Source: Sipunculus nudus
Taxonomy: Eukaryota; Annelida; Sipuncula; Golfingiida; Sipunculidae
NCBI GenBank assembly: GCA_026874595.1
Contig: JAPPUL010000071.1
Span: 1 to 64,000 of the forward strand
DNA length: 64,000 bases
Direction of reading: 5' to 3'
A model generated the notes under the pieces. It was not told where the DNA came from. It made no database searches and saw only the letters and a program-made list of their open reading frames with translations. The position numbers were made by a program, and so were the translations under genes. Below are positions 52,577 to 61,666 of the stretch, piece after piece. Position 1 is the stretch's first letter. Each line of letters starts with the position of its first letter.

Positions 52577-54709
52577 TTATACTGCCTCCTTTACCACCGC
52601 GCAATTCGTATTCTTACACTCCAACCCCTTCTTCCCACCTGCTCCTCCACCCTTGCCCTCACCCTTGCCGCCGCCCTTGCCGCCGCCCTTGCCCTGCACT
52701 TTGTAAAATAATACCTTCCCGCAACTGCTACACCGCTCTTCTACCTCCGGACTCGTCCAGGATACAAACTTACAGTCCGGATAATTGCTACACCCATAAA
52801 ACGTCTTCTTCTTCGCCTTCTTCTCTACCACCTTACCCCCATCACAAAGCGGACACCCACATATCGGCACCGATTTCGCATTCCTACATTCAGGAAAACC
52901 TGTGCAAGCAAGAAAATATCCATACCGACCAAGCTTTTTCACCATAGCTCGTCCGCACTTCTCACATAATTCATCCGTCTTTTCATCAAATACGTTCTTC
53001 ATACTTTGCATATTCGCTTTCGCCTCCTGCACGCTCGGCAAAAACTCTTTATAGTAAAATTGTTTCAATACCTCAACCCAACTCTTTGCCGATTCTTCTA
53101 TCTTATCTAAATCCTCTTCTATATTCGCTGTGAACTTTATATCTGTTATCTTGGGGAAATGTTTTGATATTAACTCATTTGTTAACTTTCCAAGCTCCGT
53201 TGGGACTAATTGTCTTTGCTTTTTTGATACATAATATCTTTTTACAAGCGTTTGCAAGGTTGGCGCATACGTGCTCGGACGCCCAACTCCTGATTCCTCA
53301 AGCGTACTTACCATGCTCGCTTCTGAATAGCGCGGCGGTGGCTCTGTGTAGTGTTTACTTGGACTTAGTTCTTTAAGTTTTACCACTGCCCCTTCATTCA
53401 GTTTCGGAACTACCACCTTATTTGCCTCACTTGCGAGTGTCCCGTATACTAAAAGAAAGCCTTTAAATATTAGCTTTGTACTTACTAAACGAAATATACT
53501 CTTTTTACCACTAATCTCTATTGTTATTTGTTTATAACGCGCTTTGCTCATTTGAGATGACACAAAGGCATTCCATATCAAAGTATATAGCTTTAATTGT
53601 TCTTTTGTTAGATACTTTGATATCGATTCTGGTGTGCGGGATACTGATGTTGGCCTTATCGCCTCGTGCGCATCTTGCACTCCTTTCTTCTTGTTTATAT
53701 AAATATTTGCTTTCTCCGGGAGATACTCTTTTCCGTAAGTTTCCTTTATAAAATCCCTTGCCTCTCCTATTGCTACATTTGATACTCGTGTTGAATCTGT
53801 TCTTATATATGTTACAAGCCCTACTGTCTCTTTTGATAAATCTACTCCCTCATAAAGACTTTGGGCTATTTGCATCGTCCTTGATGGTGCAAACCCTAGC
53901 TTTATCGACCCTTCTTGTTGCATTCGGCTAGTTGTATATGGGGCATACGCTCCTCTTTGTCTTACCTTCTCTTCTATCTTGCTTACTTTATGTTCTTCTT
54001 TCTTTATCTCCAACACCACCGCCTTTGTCTCCTTTTCACTGCCAAGTTCCACCTTCTTACCTGCGTACTTTACAAGTTGAGCCTCAAATTCTTTGCCCCC
54101 TGATTTAAAAAGTCCCTTTATCTTCCAATATTCTTTCTTTTCAAACTTTTCTATCTCCTCCTCTCGATCGCATAACAATTTCAACGACGCCGACTGCACT
54201 CGCCCTGCCGACAAACCTTTCTTCAGCTTCTCCCACAAAAGTGGACTTAAATTGTACCCTACAAGCCTATCTAAGACTCGTCTTGCTTTTTGCGCATTGA
54301 CTTTATTTAAATCTATTTCTCTTGGCTCAACTACTGCTTTCGTTATCGCTTGCTTTGTTATCTCATTAAATAAGATCCGCTTTATCAAAAGTTTCGGATG
54401 CTTTTCCCATATCGTGTTTTGGATATTCCACGCTATGGCCTCCCCTTCTCGATCATTATCTGAGGCTATTAATATCTCCTTAGACTTAATTGCTTCCTTT
54501 TTCAAGTTTTCAAGTATTTTCCCTCGCCCACGCACCGTTATATAATCTGGTTCGAAATTATTCTCTATGTCTATTGCAAGACGGCTTTTTGGTAAGTCCA
54601 CCAAGTGCCCCATTGACGACAGCACCCGATATCTTTTTCCTAAATATTTATTGATTGTTTTTGCTTTGGCGTTTGACTCAACTATTACAAGCGTTTGCTC
54701 CTGTCCCAT
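52577..54709 (-). CDS. topA: DNA topoisomerase I
   Basis: 710 residues, bacterial type IA. TOPRIM domain: TLVIVESNAKAKTINKYLG and ASDNDREGEAIAW; GRVQSASLKLLC; active Tyr in GLVTYIRTDSTR; HEAIRPTS; GVGRPSTYAPTL. The C-terminus has three zinc ribbons (CEKC...CTGFPEC, CPLCDGG...CSNYPDC, CSSC...CKNTNC). In the third the two cysteine pairs are separated by a glycine/lysine-rich stretch (repeated KGGG) coded by 12-bp repeats. Known role: relaxes negative supercoils. A hairpin (54739-54763) lies in its leader. Upstream is dprA on the same strand. Confidence 0.95.
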   Translation of the reverse strand: MGQEQTLVIVESNAKAKTINKYLGKRYRVLSSMGHLVDLPKSRLAIDIENNFEPDYITVRGRGKILENLKKEAIKSKEILIASDNDREGEAIAWNIQNTIWEKHPKLLIKRILFNEITKQAITKAVVEPREIDLNKVNAQKARRVLDRLVGYNLSPLLWEKLKKGLSAGRVQSASLKLLCDREEEIEKFEKKEYWKIKGLFKSGGKEFEAQLVKYAGKKVELGSEKETKAVVLEIKKEEHKVSKIEEKVRQRGAYAPYTTSRMQQEGSIKLGFAPSRTMQIAQSLYEGVDLSKETVGLVTYIRTDSTRVSNVAIGEARDFIKETYGKEYLPEKANIYINKKKGVQDAHEAIRPTSVSRTPESISKYLTKEQLKLYTLIWNAFVSSQMSKARYKQITIEISGKKSIFRLVSTKLIFKGFLLVYGTLASEANKVVVPKLNEGAVVKLKELSPSKHYTEPPPRYSEASMVSTLEESGVGRPSTYAPTLQTLVKRYYVSKKQRQLVPTELGKLTNELISKHFPKITDIKFTANIEEDLDKIEESAKSWVEVLKQFYYKEFLPSVQEAKANMQSMKNVFDEKTDELCEKCGRAMVKKLGRYGYFLACTGFPECRNAKSVPICGCPLCDGGKVVEKKAKKKTFYGCSNYPDCKFVSWTSPEVEERCSSCGKVLFYKVQGKGGGKGGGKGEGKGGGAGGKKGLECKNTNCAVVKEAV

Positions 54710-54738
54710 GTCTATTTTTTTTACCCCAGTTAATTCTT

Positions 54739-54763
54739 AGATATTACTCCCCTCGTAATATCT
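54739..54763 (-). promoter_or_regulatory. Hairpin in the dprA-topA spacer (topA leader)
   Basis: Perfect 9-bp arms agatattac (54739-54747) and gtaatatct (54755-54763) around a 7-nt loop (tcccctc on the plus strand; gagggga in the message). It is 30 bp upstream of the topA start. The purine-rich loop resembles a ribosome-binding sequence but is too far from the start codon for normal use. It could instead end the dprA message, but no U-run follows on the minus strand. Confidence 0.4.
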
Positions 54764-54854
54764 GTTTTTACTGTTTGTAATATAATAACTTTAACCAACT
54801 TCTTAATATTATTTATAAACCTTTTAACTTAATTAAAACTATTTTTCAACTAAG

Positions 54855-56189
54855 CTAGCCCTTAGTCTTACTCCTATTTATAGAATATAAATTACCTTCC
54901 TTGATACATATATCTTGTAATACCAAAGACCTAAGCACTCCCATAACTCGTCCAACTGATAATTTACTCTCCTCTACTATTATGTCAAACCCCTTCCAAT
55001 CTCCCTTAAATACTTCTATTATCTTTCGTTCATCTTCTCCTAATTTATAATCCATATATAACTTTTCAACTATAGCATCAAAAGAAAAATTACTACCACC
55101 ACCATCCTCTAAAGTTGATACTACTGCTCTTTCTTCCTTTCCTCCTTCCTTAGTGAAACTATCTTCTCTCCCCTCCCACTCCTCTATCTTACTATCTTCG
55201 CCCTCTCCTAAAGCATTATTACTAACTCCTCGATCTCCTCCCTCCAACCTAAGTGAATCTATATCTACCACCAAACTCAAGTCCTCAAGCAGATTCTCAG
55301 ATCCCTCAATCAGTTTTGCTCCTTCCTTAATTAAATGGTTTGACCCCGCACTATACTCGCTAAGGGCAGGCCCTGGATAAGCGTACACCTCCCGACCATA
55401 CTCAAGCGCATATTTTGCTGTATGCATTACCCCAGATCTCTTTCCAGCTTCAACTACTACAACTCCAAGCGATAATCCGCACATTATTCTATTCCTTATA
55501 GGAAAATTATGGCGCATCGGCGGTGTCCCAAAAGGATACTCGCTTATGACTGCTCCTCGCTTTATTATCGCCTCATATAAATCTTTATTAACCTTCGGAT
55601 ATAATACGTCTACTCCACTCCCAAGTACTGCTATCGTATTACCTCCTCCGTCTAATGCCCCCTTGTGCGCTGAAGCATCTATTCCTATCGCAAGCCCGCT
55701 AACTACGTTAAACCCTATCTCCCCCATGTCATAACCCAACTTATATGCGTTTTGTAAGCCTGACTCACTTGCATTGCGACTCCCTACTATCGTTACCCCT
55801 GTTTTATTTAAATCACTCTCCCCTTTGCAATATAATACTATCGGCGCGTCTGCTAACTGTTCCAATATCTCAGGATAGTTCTTATCGTATATCCGCAAAA
55901 GCTTAACCCCGCTCTCCTTTGCCTTCTCTATCTCTTTTAATCCCCTTTCTATCACTTTGTCTCGCTCTAATACAAAATGTTTTGCCTGCCTCTCATTTAA
56001 TAAAAAATCCTTCTGTATCTCCGATACCCCTGCTTTCTCAAATAAATATCTTAAGTCTTTTCCATAAAAATCTATTAACTTCCTCTTCAAATACGCTTTA
56101 AAAGATATTAGATTTAAACCTACATAATATTCCTTGTCTGTACATCCGCTTACCCCTAGATCAAAAGACTTTGAGCCTCTATGCTCCAT
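54855..56189 (-). CDS. dprA: DNA-processing protein DprA (Smf)
   Basis: 444 residues. An N-terminal helical domain (to about 105), the Rossmann-type DprA core (TIVGSRNASESG, VVSGLAIGIDASAHKGAL, TIAVLGSGVDVLYP, PPMRHNFPIRNRIMCGLS, VVEAGKRSGVMHTAKYALEYGREVYAYPGP, GSNHLIKEGAKLI), a charged linker (about 310-365) and a C-terminal winged helix (DERKIIEVFKGD...ESKLSVGRVMGVLRSL). Known role: loads RecA onto incoming single-stranded DNA in transformation. First gene of the minus-strand run dprA-topA-xerC-trxA. Confidence 0.93.
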   Translation of the reverse strand: MEHRGSKSFDLGVSGCTDKEYYVGLNLISFKAYLKRKLIDFYGKDLRYLFEKAGVSEIQKDFLLNERQAKHFVLERDKVIERGLKEIEKAKESGVKLLRIYDKNYPEILEQLADAPIVLYCKGESDLNKTGVTIVGSRNASESGLQNAYKLGYDMGEIGFNVVSGLAIGIDASAHKGALDGGGNTIAVLGSGVDVLYPKVNKDLYEAIIKRGAVISEYPFGTPPMRHNFPIRNRIMCGLSLGVVVVEAGKRSGVMHTAKYALEYGREVYAYPGPALSEYSAGSNHLIKEGAKLIEGSENLLEDLSLVVDIDSLRLEGGDRGVSNNALGEGEDSKIEEWEGREDSFTKEGGKEERAVVSTLEDGGGSNFSFDAIVEKLYMDYKLGEDERKIIEVFKGDWKGFDIIVEESKLSVGRVMGVLRSLVLQDICIKEGNLYSINRSKTKG

Positions 56190-56321
56190 TTCATATGCTC
56201 CATTATCCTATTTATTTCTATATCTTTATTTCTATATAAACTCTAATGTAATCTATAGTAACAAATTATATCCTACTAAATGCTTATTTTTTAAGCAGTT
56301 TTTAAACCTTAAATCTTTCAT

Positions 56322-56349
56322 AATAAACCTATGTTAATAAACCTATGTT
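56322..56349. repeat. 14-bp tandem duplication at the 3' end of hemB
   Basis: aataaacctatgtt at 56322-56335 and 56336-56349; the second copy reaches into the hemB stop codon (56348-56350). Perfect. Confidence 0.85.
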
Positions 56350-57343
56350 ATATCTTCCACCTTATAAAATCTTTTGCAAAATACGTCAATATTATATCTG
56401 CTCCCGCACGCTTTATAGATAACAAACTCTCAAGAGCTACTTCACGCTCGTCTATATACCCTAAAGCCCCTCCCGCCTTTATCATCGCATATTCTCCACT
56501 TACATTATACGCCGCAATCGGTATCCCAACATACTCTTCCTTCAACCTGTATATTATATCCAAATACGATAACGCAGGCTTTACCATCACTATGTCTGCT
56601 CCCTCGATAATGTCTTGCTCCGCCTCCATATAGCCTTCCTTCACATTCGACGGATTCATCTGATAACCCCGTCTGTCCCCATAACTCGGACTTGATCCCG
56701 CTGCGTCCCTAAATGGACCATAGTAACTCGATGCGTACTTTACACTATATGACATTATACCCACCCCCGTATGCCCCCCCCCATCTAACACTCCCCTTAT
56801 CTCCGCCACCATCCCATCCATCATCCCAGATGGCGCTATTATGTCTGCTCCAGCTTGGGCATGGCTTAAGGCTTGCTTGCCTAGTAACAAAAGCGTCTTC
56901 TCATTATCTACTCTCACCACCTCCCCCACCTCACCCACTTCCAATACCCCACAATGTCCATGAGTTGTATATTCGCAAAAGCATAAATCCGTTATCAGTA
57001 AAAGCTCTTTCCCAAATTCCTTACGCAGCCCCCTAAGTGCATCCTGTATTATCCCATCCTCCCGACATGCAACCTCCCCATTCAAATCCTTCTCCTGCGG
57101 TATCCCAAAAAGAATTAACGCTTTAAGTCCTCCCTTTACTAGCTCCTCTACCTCCTGTTTTAAACTCTCAACTCCATACCTATATAACCCCGGTAACAAG
57201 CTTATCTGTTCACGCCCACCCCCCAAACCCTCCTTTACAAACATCGGATATATTAAATCTTCCTTGCTTATCCGTGTCTCCTCAAGCAAGCCCCTTAATA
57301 CCTTATTTTCACGAAGCCGCCGAAGCCTTCTTATCGGATACAT
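56348..57343 (-). CDS. hemB: Delta-aminolevulinic acid dehydratase (porphobilinogen synthase)
   Basis: 331 residues. RRLRR near the N-terminus, LIYPMFVKEG, zinc site LCFCEYTTHGHCGVL with three cysteines (zinc-dependent type), catalytic lysines in YSVKYASSYYGPFRDA and DIVMVKPALSYLDII. Known reaction: two aminolevulinate to porphobilinogen, the first common step of heme and corrinoid synthesis, so it feeds the cobalamin cluster. Separate promoter region; 158 bp to dprA downstream on the same strand. Confidence 0.95.
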   Translation of the reverse strand: MYPIRRLRRLRENKVLRGLLEETRISKEDLIYPMFVKEGLGGGREQISLLPGLYRYGVESLKQEVEELVKGGLKALILFGIPQEKDLNGEVACREDGIIQDALRGLRKEFGKELLLITDLCFCEYTTHGHCGVLEVGEVGEVVRVDNEKTLLLLGKQALSHAQAGADIIAPSGMMDGMVAEIRGVLDGGGHTGVGIMSYSVKYASSYYGPFRDAAGSSPSYGDRRGYQMNPSNVKEGYMEAEQDIIEGADIVMVKPALSYLDIIYRLKEEYVGIPIAAYNVSGEYAMIKAGGALGYIDEREVALESLLSIKRAGADIILTYFAKDFIRWKI

Positions 57344-57562
57344 ATTTATTGCTTTTCCCCTTCTTTTATCTTATTTCTATATCTTTATAAACTTACATAA
57401 TATCTTATATATAAGCGTTTTATACATACTGGCACCTACATATAGCCGCTTTTTTAAACTCACATTATTTTTTATATGTTTTGTATTTCTTTACCTTTGA
57501 GTTTAATTTACTAGTAGACATTTTATGTGCTTATTTCTTTGCTGTTTTGTCCTTTTGCCATT

Positions 57563-58819
57563 ATGCAATATTTTAAAAGATACTCACTAAGTTTAATTCT
57601 TATCCATATCTTAATTAATTACTCGTGTGCTGCCTCATTAAAACCTTACGACATTAAAACCAACACCATGATAAAGCACTACTCAAAACGCCAATTCCAT
57701 AACGCTTATATTGAAGCCTCTAAACTTGTCTATGACGAAAGCAAAAAAAACAACCAGTTTGGTAAAGACTTCTATCTTGCTTTGCTTGAACGCGGTAAAA
57801 TCGCCCTTGCAAATGGTTCCTATCAAAAGGCTATTAACGATCTGCAACAGGCTGAAAAACGTTTTTTGCTAATTGAAAATACCATATCCATAAATGAGGA
57901 AATAGGCGCTTTTTTTTCTAATGACCTTTCTAAAGAATATATGACCGACCCCTTTGAAACCATTTCTATTAGCCCCTACCTTATTGCTGCTTACCTCGGG
58001 AAAGGAGATTTTAATGGAGCTAAAGTTGAACGTAATCGCACTATTAACAAAATTAATGAGTATGTTGAATCTAGTAATAAAACGCATCTTGATAATCTGT
58101 TTGCTCGCTTTATTTCTGCTTTGATCTATGAAATGGAACATAACTATAGTGATGCCATAATCGAATATAACAAAATCATTAAAAAAAAACCTAATCTAAG
58201 TTATATTAAAAATTATATAAAAAACACAAAACAAAACAAAACTCAACTCGTTATTCTTATCGATAGCGGCCTTGCTCCTTACAAATATGAAGCTACTTTC
58301 GGGCCAATTTATATAAACATAGACGGCAAATCTATACTCCTTCGTTTTGCCTATCCCAAAATGGCCAAGGCCTACTCCTCTATCGATAAATTCAGTGTCT
58401 ATGATGTTTCAAATAATCTATTACTCGGGTCTACTAACATCTTATACGACCTTGAGAATTCTATATTAACTCACTTTGAAAAAACCGAAGATAAAAGAAT
58501 TAACCGCATTAAAAACAAAGTAATTGCAAGTCTTGCCTTATCTATAGGCGGACAAGTGGTAGGCGATGCCATTGGGGGAACTACGGGAGAGGTTGTCGGG
58601 TTTTTATCATTTTTGGTTGCTAGTAGTGGGGCATTTATGGATAAAGCTGATCTTAGACAATGGAAAACTCTTCCTAAGAATATTCAGTTTATAAGGACTG
58701 CAAACATTAAAACTTCCACCAAAACTATTCTTATAAAATATAACAGTGGCGAGCAGCTCGTTAATGTTGATATTAAACCAGATAAATTAAACTTCCTTTA
58801 TGTTTCTATCCCAGAATGA
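57563..58819 (+). CDS. Envelope TPR-like protein of the COG3014 type
   Basis: About 418 residues from ATG 57563 (a GTG at 57527 would add 12 residues; I prefer the ATG because the signal segment MQYFKRYSLSLILIHILINYSC then starts normally). Possible lipid anchor Cys22, though the -3 residue Asn is not a good lipobox. The N-terminal half has TPR-like helix pairs (FYLALLERGKIALANGSYQKAINDLQQAEKRF; FISALIYEMEHNYSDAIIEYNKIIKKKP). A glycine-rich hydrophobic stretch (GGQVVGDAIGGTTGEVVGFLSF) and a C-terminal strand domain follow. This matches COG3014, an uncharacterised envelope family, commonly beside LpoB-like lipoproteins, as here. Function unknown. Confidence 0.7.
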   Translation: MQYFKRYSLSLILIHILINYSCAASLKPYDIKTNTMIKHYSKRQFHNAYIEASKLVYDESKKNNQFGKDFYLALLERGKIALANGSYQKAINDLQQAEKRFLLIENTISINEEIGAFFSNDLSKEYMTDPFETISISPYLIAAYLGKGDFNGAKVERNRTINKINEYVESSNKTHLDNLFARFISALIYEMEHNYSDAIIEYNKIIKKKPNLSYIKNYIKNTKQNKTQLVILIDSGLAPYKYEATFGPIYINIDGKSILLRFAYPKMAKAYSSIDKFSVYDVSNNLLLGSTNILYDLENSILTHFEKTEDKRINRIKNKVIASLALSIGGQVVGDAIGGTTGEVVGFLSFLVASSGAFMDKADLRQWKTLPKNIQFIRTANIKTSTKTILIKYNSGEQLVNVDIKPDKLNFLYVSIPE

Positions 58820-58925
58820 TTTTTTCTTGTTAAGTTTAAATTGTATTTCTCTTGTTTATAACAGGATATTAGTATATATTATCAGAATTAATCTCTTAAT
58901 AGCATTCTCTAGTGCTGACTAAATT

Positions 58926-58951
58926 AGGAAGTAACGATAGGAAGTAACGAT
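58926..58951 (+). repeat. 13-bp tandem duplication of the ribosome-site region
   Basis: aggaagtaacgat at 58926-58938 and 58939-58951, just upstream of the LpoB-like start (58956). Each copy has an aggaag ribosome-binding sequence. Confidence 0.9.
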
Positions 58952-58955
58952 CAAT

Positions 58956-59549
58956 ATGAAGAAAACACTAATAGTAAACTTAACTTTTGTCCTACTTTTA
59001 TTCTCATGCTCGACTCAACACGTTGTTAAGGATATTAGTGACCAGGATACTGTAATCGATTCTAGTTGGTCTGCTGGTGATCTTAAAAGAGTTGCCAAGA
59101 AAATGGAAGTCTCCATAGCTAATTCTGGCTTTACTAAAACTCCAAAATATCAAGAAGTAAAACCTCGTTGGATGCTTGCTAAAACTCTTATAAACGATAC
59201 TGACGAGCATATAAATACTCGGGTCATAATGGAAAAGATACGCACCGCTTTAATTAAAAAAAGACTTGCTCGTTTTGTTGATGATGAGGCTTTAGACACT
59301 GCAATAGAACAGCTTTCTTTACAGCAAAGTGATTTGTTTGATAACTCTAAGGCTGCTCAGATTGGTAAGCTTGTTGGAGCTAAGCTTATATTAAGAGGAC
59401 GTATTTCTAATATACGAAAACGTTTGGGCCGCAATGATATTGTATTTTATAATATCACTGTGCAGCTTGTTGACCTTGAAACTTTAGAAATTATTTGGAT
59501 CGAGGATGATGAGATTCAAAGAAAAACTATAAAAGCTCGCTATCGATAG
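58956..59549 (+). CDS. LpoB-like penicillin-binding protein activator lipoprotein
   Basis: 197 residues. Lipoprotein signal MKKTLIVNLTFVLLLFSC with Cys18. The domain (about 38-190) has the LpoB/CsgG-like order: RVAKKMEVSIANSGF, ...LAKTLINDTDEHINTRVIMEKIRTALIKKRLARFVDD, QIGKLVGAKLILRGRISNIRKR, YNITVQLVDLETLEIIWIEDDEI. LpoB proteins reach from the outer membrane to activate the glycosyltransferase of PBP1b. It is 136 bp downstream of the COG3014 gene and 30 bp upstream of the next lipoprotein, so likely one operon. Confidence 0.78.
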   Translation: MKKTLIVNLTFVLLLFSCSTQHVVKDISDQDTVIDSSWSAGDLKRVAKKMEVSIANSGFTKTPKYQEVKPRWMLAKTLINDTDEHINTRVIMEKIRTALIKKRLARFVDDEALDTAIEQLSLQQSDLFDNSKAAQIGKLVGAKLILRGRISNIRKRLGRNDIVFYNITVQLVDLETLEIIWIEDDEIQRKTIKARYR

Positions 59550-59579
59550 CTTTATATAAAATTATAAGAGTTCACTCCT

Positions 59580-60641
59580 ATGAAAAAACACATCTTTATG
59601 AAAAAGCATATCTTATTCCTTTCACTAACGCTTTCACTAACTACCTTTTTTATACATTGTTCGACAAGTAAGGTAGTAAAAGCTGATGAATATGAAAATA
59701 TTAATGAAAATTCAAAACGAACGGAAAGACTTAAAAATAAAACAAAATCTCATATAGGCCCTGATTGGATAACTAAAGTGCCGACAAGTGATAAGAGTTA
59801 TTTTTTTGTTGGGCTTGGTGAAGATATTAAAAAAGATAGCGCAAAAGCAAAAGCAACTCAAGATGCTCTTGGACAAATAGCTTTACTTATTCATACCTCA
59901 ATAAATAGTCAAAATTCCTTCTCATCAGTTTACAAAGAAAATGAGCTTAGCAATAATAATAAAAACACGGATAGCTTCTCGCTTACAAAGAAAGGTTTTA
60001 GCAAATTAAAGGTAAAAGGACAGGGCTCAATCAATGATTTTGCAATAAAAGGGAATTATACAAGGGTAGAACAAGGAATAACATCTTGGTATGTACTTGC
60101 AGAAATACCAAAAAGTTCAATAGAAAAAGCTCGTGACAAAATAAAAAAACTTCGACAAAAACTAAAGAAGTTACCGGCTATAGTAGTAGGACAAAACATA
60201 ATATCAAATGTAGTTAAAGATAATTTGAAGCTTAAATCGTTTTTTGAATCTTTTTATCAATCTCAAGGCTATTATATACTTGGAGATATGATAGAAGGTG
60301 AGGAGGGCTTAACAAACATAAAAAATAGGGCTCGAAGACTTGGGGCAAAACTATTAATATATGCTGCTATATCCGTAGATAGAATATTCAAGGATTTTAC
60401 TTTATACATAGCTAATGGTACGCTTTTAACTAAAGAGATTGTTCTTGATGAGAGTGCTGGCTTTGCAGCTTTTATTATTAATAATAAAAATAATTTATAC
60501 TTTGATGTTGAGAAAGGGATAGGACGTAGCAAAAGCAAAGCTTTTTATAATTTGGAGACGAAGTTACTTAATAAGTTATGGCAAGAGTATCGTGTTCAAA
60601 ACACTAAACAGGACAATGATAACGGATACTTTGCTCACTAG
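59580..60641 (+). CDS. LPP20-like lipoprotein
   Basis: 353 residues. N-terminus MKKHIFMKKHILFLSL (a nearly repeated segment) then a lipobox-like FFIHC with Cys about 27. An LPP20-like segment follows: GPDWITKVPTSDKSYFFVGLGE and AKAKATQDALGQIALLIHTSI. The second half has a domain with similarity in style to the LpoB family (KDNLKLKSFFESFYQSQGYYI..., ARRLGAKLLIYAAISV). Two possible starts: Met1 or Met7; Met7 gives a tidier signal peptide. Function unknown; position suggests an outer membrane partner of the LpoB-like protein. Confidence 0.6.
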   Translation: MKKHIFMKKHILFLSLTLSLTTFFIHCSTSKVVKADEYENINENSKRTERLKNKTKSHIGPDWITKVPTSDKSYFFVGLGEDIKKDSAKAKATQDALGQIALLIHTSINSQNSFSSVYKENELSNNNKNTDSFSLTKKGFSKLKVKGQGSINDFAIKGNYTRVEQGITSWYVLAEIPKSSIEKARDKIKKLRQKLKKLPAIVVGQNIISNVVKDNLKLKSFFESFYQSQGYYILGDMIEGEEGLTNIKNRARRLGAKLLIYAAISVDRIFKDFTLYIANGTLLTKEIVLDESAGFAAFIINNKNNLYFDVEKGIGRSKSKAFYNLETKLLNKLWQEYRVQNTKQDNDNGYFAH

Positions 60642-60751
60642 ATTTTAGATATTCAATTATTGATATATATGATAAATTTATATATTATAATTAAAACAGG
60701 AATTTTAAGGAAAGATAAATAAAAAGATTTATAAAAGGAGAGACAAATAAA

Positions 60752-61462
60752 ATGTTTAAATATAGACCTCTATTATTTATATTATTGATGCTTTTAGCAG
60801 TTGTAACTTGGGCCTGTGGAAGCAAGAGTGCAAAAACAAACTCAGAATCCCTTAAAGGTGGCAAATATTATGCTGTTGGCCAGACTATAGATCTTGGATC
60901 TGCCAAATCACCAGAATGGATAGAACATGAAGGCGGCATTATAGAACATGAAGGAGAGAAATATGCATGGATAAAAGGTGAGGGCTCTTCTAAGAATAAA
61001 GTAATTTCTAAAAAAACCGCCATAGCAAATGCACAGTCTCAATTGTCTCAATCGTTTAAGGTTTTAGTTGCAAATCAATTTGCTCAGGCCTGGGATACTA
61101 TAGGCGATGATGAAGACAAAGAAAGCATAGAACAAGTTAAACAAGGGCTAACTGCTGTCAAAACAAGAACTACAATAAAAGGATTTAATCTTATTAAATC
61201 ATACAATACTCAAACAGGTAAAATAAAAACATTAACCCCTTTGGGTAAACCTGAGAGCTTCCAGGCTGTTAGATGGAGATACACTGTAATGATGGGTATG
61301 CCATATGAGCTTTATATAAAGCATAGAGACGATCTAATAGACGGTTTAAGCAAAACAGTAAAACCGAATTCAAGACAAAAAAAGCTAATTAAAAAAGTGG
61401 ATGAGCAATTGAAACAATTAGATGAAGAACCAAAAGAACTTGCAGTAGAGTCCGACAGTTAG
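60752..61462 (+). CDS. Lipoprotein of unknown function (LPP20-like)
   Basis: 236 residues. Signal peptide with a good lipobox: MFKYRPLLFILLMLLA...WAC, Cys22, followed by GSKSAK. The mature part contains SPEWIEHEGG and a helix SKKTAIANAQSQLSQSFKVLVANQF, similar in layout to the PDWI...AKATQDALGQIA block of the preceding protein, so the two may be related. A 14-bp repeat at 21-bp spacing encodes IEHEG twice (about residues 57-67). Strong ribosome site (aaaaggagag). Last gene of the four-gene envelope block, followed by a terminator. Confidence 0.7.
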   Translation: MFKYRPLLFILLMLLAVVTWACGSKSAKTNSESLKGGKYYAVGQTIDLGSAKSPEWIEHEGGIIEHEGEKYAWIKGEGSSKNKVISKKTAIANAQSQLSQSFKVLVANQFAQAWDTIGDDEDKESIEQVKQGLTAVKTRTTIKGFNLIKSYNTQTGKIKTLTPLGKPESFQAVRWRYTVMMGMPYELYIKHRDDLIDGLSKTVKPNSRQKKLIKKVDEQLKQLDEEPKELAVESDS

Positions 61463-61479
61463 AAAGCACATTCTGCTTT
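61463..61479 (+). terminator. Short hairpin at the end of the lipoprotein block
   Basis: aaagca (61463-61468) and tgcttt (61474-61479) around cattc, immediately after the stop codon and followed by tg. Weak on its own, but a second, stronger hairpin follows 20 bp later. Confidence 0.4.
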
Positions 61480-61498
61480 TGTAACGTTGCTACACTTT

Positions 61499-61529
61499 GC
61501 TAATTATTTGTTTAAATAATTAGCCTTTT
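61499..61529 (+). terminator. Rho-independent-like terminator after the lipoprotein block
   Basis: Perfect 11-bp arms gctaattattt (61499-61509) and aaataattagc (61514-61524), 4-nt loop, then ctttt. Stem mostly A/T but perfect; position 37 bp after the stop codon of the last lipoprotein gene fits. Confidence 0.7.
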
Positions 61530-61666
61530 AATTAGTCTGTTATCTTCTAATTATCTTCTAAAGTAAGAATAAAATATTGCAGGATAAGTATAGTGAATAG
61601 TAATCTGCATTTTAAACTAATCCAAAATAATTAAAACAATATAAAAAAGGTGTTGATAATAAAAAA

